A stretch of DNA of 61,572 nucleotides from the NCBI GenBank assembly GCA_944385665.1, contig CALWYB010000007.1:1-61572 (forward strand). The letters are read 5' to 3'. The notes under the pieces were generated by a model that saw only the letters and a list, made by a program, of their open reading frames with translations, did not search any database and was not told the DNA's origin. The stretch comes from an uncultured Oscillospiraceae bacterium. GTDB lineage: Bacteria > Bacillota > Clostridia > Oscillospirales > Oscillospiraceae. Below are positions 58,575 through 61,572 of this stretch, in pieces (positions within the stretch are counted from its first letter, which is position 1; each line of letters opens with the position of its first letter). The translations under genes and the position numbers were made by a program.

Positions 58575-60089
58575 ATGAAAACTCCTACCACTTTGATCAT
58601 TATGGACGGCTTTGGCCTCACCGCCCCCGATGCGGGCAATGCGGTGGCCAACGCCTCCAAGCCCAACCTGGACCACATTTTCCGGGACTGCCCCGGCTGC
58701 AAGCTGTCCGCTTCCGGCCTGGACGTAGGTCTGCCTGATGGCCAGATGGGCAACAGCGAGGTGGGCCACACCAATATGGGCGCTGGCCGGGTGGTCTTCC
58801 AGGACCTGCCCCGCATCACCCGGGATATTGAGACCGGGGACTTCTTCCAGAACAGCGCCTTCCTGGAGGCCATGGGCAACTGCCGGGAGTGGGGTTCTTC
58901 CCTGCACCTGATGGGCCTGCTGTCTGACGGCGGCGTCCACAGCCACATCACCCACCTGTTCGCTCTGCTGAAGATGGCCAAGGAGCAGGGCCTGAAGAAG
59001 GTCTATGTCCACTGCTTCCTGGACGGCCGTGACGTGCCCCCCTCCTCCGGTAAGGGCTACGTGGAGCAGCTCCAGGCCAAGATGCAGGAGCTGGGCTTGG
59101 GCCAGATCGCTACTGTCATGGGCCGCTACTACGCCATGGATCGGGACAAGCGCTGGGACCGCCTGCAGCGCGCCTATGACGCCATCGCCTGCGGCATCGG
59201 CCCTGTAGCCGAGGACGCCGCCCAGGCTGTCCAGGCCTCCTATGACGCCGGAGTCACCGACGAATTCATGGAGCCTGTGGTCTGCTGCCAGGACGCCAAG
59301 GTGAAGGACAACGACTCCATCATCTTCTTCAACTTCCGCCCCGACCGCGCCCGTGAGATCACCCGCTGCTTTGTAGACGAGGACTTCACCGACGTGGAGC
59401 GCAAGACCGGCTTCCTGTCCGTGGACTTTATCTGCACCACCGAGTACGACGCCACCATGCCCAACGTCACCGTGGCTTATCCCCGCCAGAAGCTGGAGAA
59501 CATTTTCGGCGAGTATATCTCCAAGCAGGGCATGACCCAGCTGCGCATCGCCGAGACCGAGAAGTACGCCCATGTGACCTTCTTCTTCAACGGCGGCGTG
59601 GAGCAGGTCTTCCCCGGCGAGGACCGGGTGCTGATCCCCTCCCCCAAGGTGGCCACCTATGACCTGCAGCCTGAGATGTCGGCCTACGCCGTCACCGAGG
59701 AGGCCGTGCGCCGCATTGAGAGCGGCAACTACGACGTCATCATCCTCAACTTTGCCAACTGCGACATGGTGGGTCACACCGGTGTGTACGAGGCCGCTCT
59801 GAAGGCCGTGTCCACCGTGGACGAGTGCGTGGGCAAGGTGGTAGAGGCCACCTCCAAGATGGGTGGCGTGTCTCTCATCACTGCCGACCACGGCAATGCC
59901 GAGCACATGGTGGACGAGAACGGTCAGCCCTTCACCGCCCACACCACCAATCTGGTCCCCTTCTATATCGTGGGCGCCAGCGTGAAGCTGCGTGACGGCC
60001 GTCTGGCCGACATCGCTCCCACCATGCTGGACCTCATGGGCCTGGAAAAGCCCAAGGAGATGGATGGGGAAACCCTGATTATCAACTAA
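58575..60089 (+). CDS. gpmI: 2,3-bisphosphoglycerate-independent phosphoglycerate mutase
   Basis: 504 aa. It converts 3- to 2-phosphoglycerate by way of a phosphoserine. The metal and nucleophile motifs are LIIMDGFGL, GNSEVGHTNMGAGR (catalytic Ser), VHCFLDGRDVPPSSG, FFNFRPDRARE and ITADHGNAEHM. ATG 58575 is preferred because GAGGAAAC precedes it and homology begins with MKTPTTLIIMDG; an in-frame ATG at 58521 would add unconserved residues. It is 82 bp after tpiA in the glycolytic run. Confidence 0.97.
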   Translation: MKTPTTLIIMDGFGLTAPDAGNAVANASKPNLDHIFRDCPGCKLSASGLDVGLPDGQMGNSEVGHTNMGAGRVVFQDLPRITRDIETGDFFQNSAFLEAMGNCREWGSSLHLMGLLSDGGVHSHITHLFALLKMAKEQGLKKVYVHCFLDGRDVPPSSGKGYVEQLQAKMQELGLGQIATVMGRYYAMDRDKRWDRLQRAYDAIACGIGPVAEDAAQAVQASYDAGVTDEFMEPVVCCQDAKVKDNDSIIFFNFRPDRAREITRCFVDEDFTDVERKTGFLSVDFICTTEYDATMPNVTVAYPRQKLENIFGEYISKQGMTQLRIAETEKYAHVTFFFNGGVEQVFPGEDRVLIPSPKVATYDLQPEMSAYAVTEEAVRRIESGNYDVIILNFANCDMVGHTGVYEAALKAVSTVDECVGKVVEATSKMGGVSLITADHGNAEHMVDENGQPFTAHTTNLVPFYIVGASVKLRDGRLADIAPTMLDLMGLEKPKEMDGETLIIN

Positions 60090-60099
60090 GCATTGTCAC

Positions 60100-61572
<1,473 letters not shown>

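Overview
The window reads as a chromosomal segment of a high-GC, spore-lineage Firmicute, most likely an Oscillospiraceae gut anaerobe of the Flavonifractor/Pseudoflavonifractor kind (inference). Reasons: sporulation genes (bofA, spoIVB, spo0A, spoVAC), Gram-positive promoters and strong SD sequences, an SLH protein, a 6S-type RNA after a DUF1292 gene, and 2-hydroxyacyl-CoA dehydratase/activase genes. No phage, transposase, CRISPR array, tRNA or rRNA gene was recognised.

Layout. 1-3.3 kb: 3' end of an rRNA methyltransferase, a degenerate P1B-type ATPase-like membrane protein and an acetyltransferase. 3.3-7.7 kb: bioY behind two tandem BirA-type operators, an SLH protein, a DUF2508-bofA pair and a membrane-bound MerR-RDD fusion. 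7.8-11 kb: serC, a structured repeat carrying a second copy of the serC 3' end, serA and a rhomboid protease. 11-21 kb: sirtuin, coiled-coil protein, tex, M19 dipeptidase, AlbA_2-domain protein, spoVAC, GH13 enzyme and ppk. 21-27.3 kb: spoIVB-spo0A, TSCPD protein, MATE pump, and a GntR/ABC operon. 27.3-36.2 kb: NhaC-type transporter under a lysine riboswitch, thioesterase, helical protein, hydrolase, FMN oxidoreductase and a BlaI/M56 pair. 36.4-43.2 kb: large dehydratase activase and partner, second MATE pump with a structured leader, membrane protein. 43.4-49.3 kb (minus strand): ACT protein-hom-lysC operon and a class A PBP. 49.6-56.1 kb: DUF1292 protein, 6S RNA, PrsA-like foldase, SLC13-type permease, cca, metallo-hydrolase and trmL. 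56.2 kb to the end: pgk-tpiA-gpmI-eno, with a second copy of the structured repeat behind pgk.

How it fits together. Lower glycolysis (pgk, tpiA, gpmI, eno) supplies 3-phosphoglycerate to serA/serC. The aspartate branch (lysC, hom, ACT regulator) is complemented by a lysine-riboswitch-controlled transporter. SpoIVB and Spo0A frame sporulation control, but Spo0A has Glu where the phosphorylated Asp should be and sits behind three 0A boxes on a 10-bp repeat.

The most unusual signals are: (i) the paired structured repeats after serC and pgk, each followed by a second copy of the upstream gene's 3' end; (ii) the altered Spo0A receiver; (iii) a P1B-ATPase-like protein that has lost every catalytic motif; (iv) a MerR-RDD fusion whose own promoter has MerR geometry; (v) a DnaJ-type Cys-rich segment at the N-terminus of the NhaC-type transporter.
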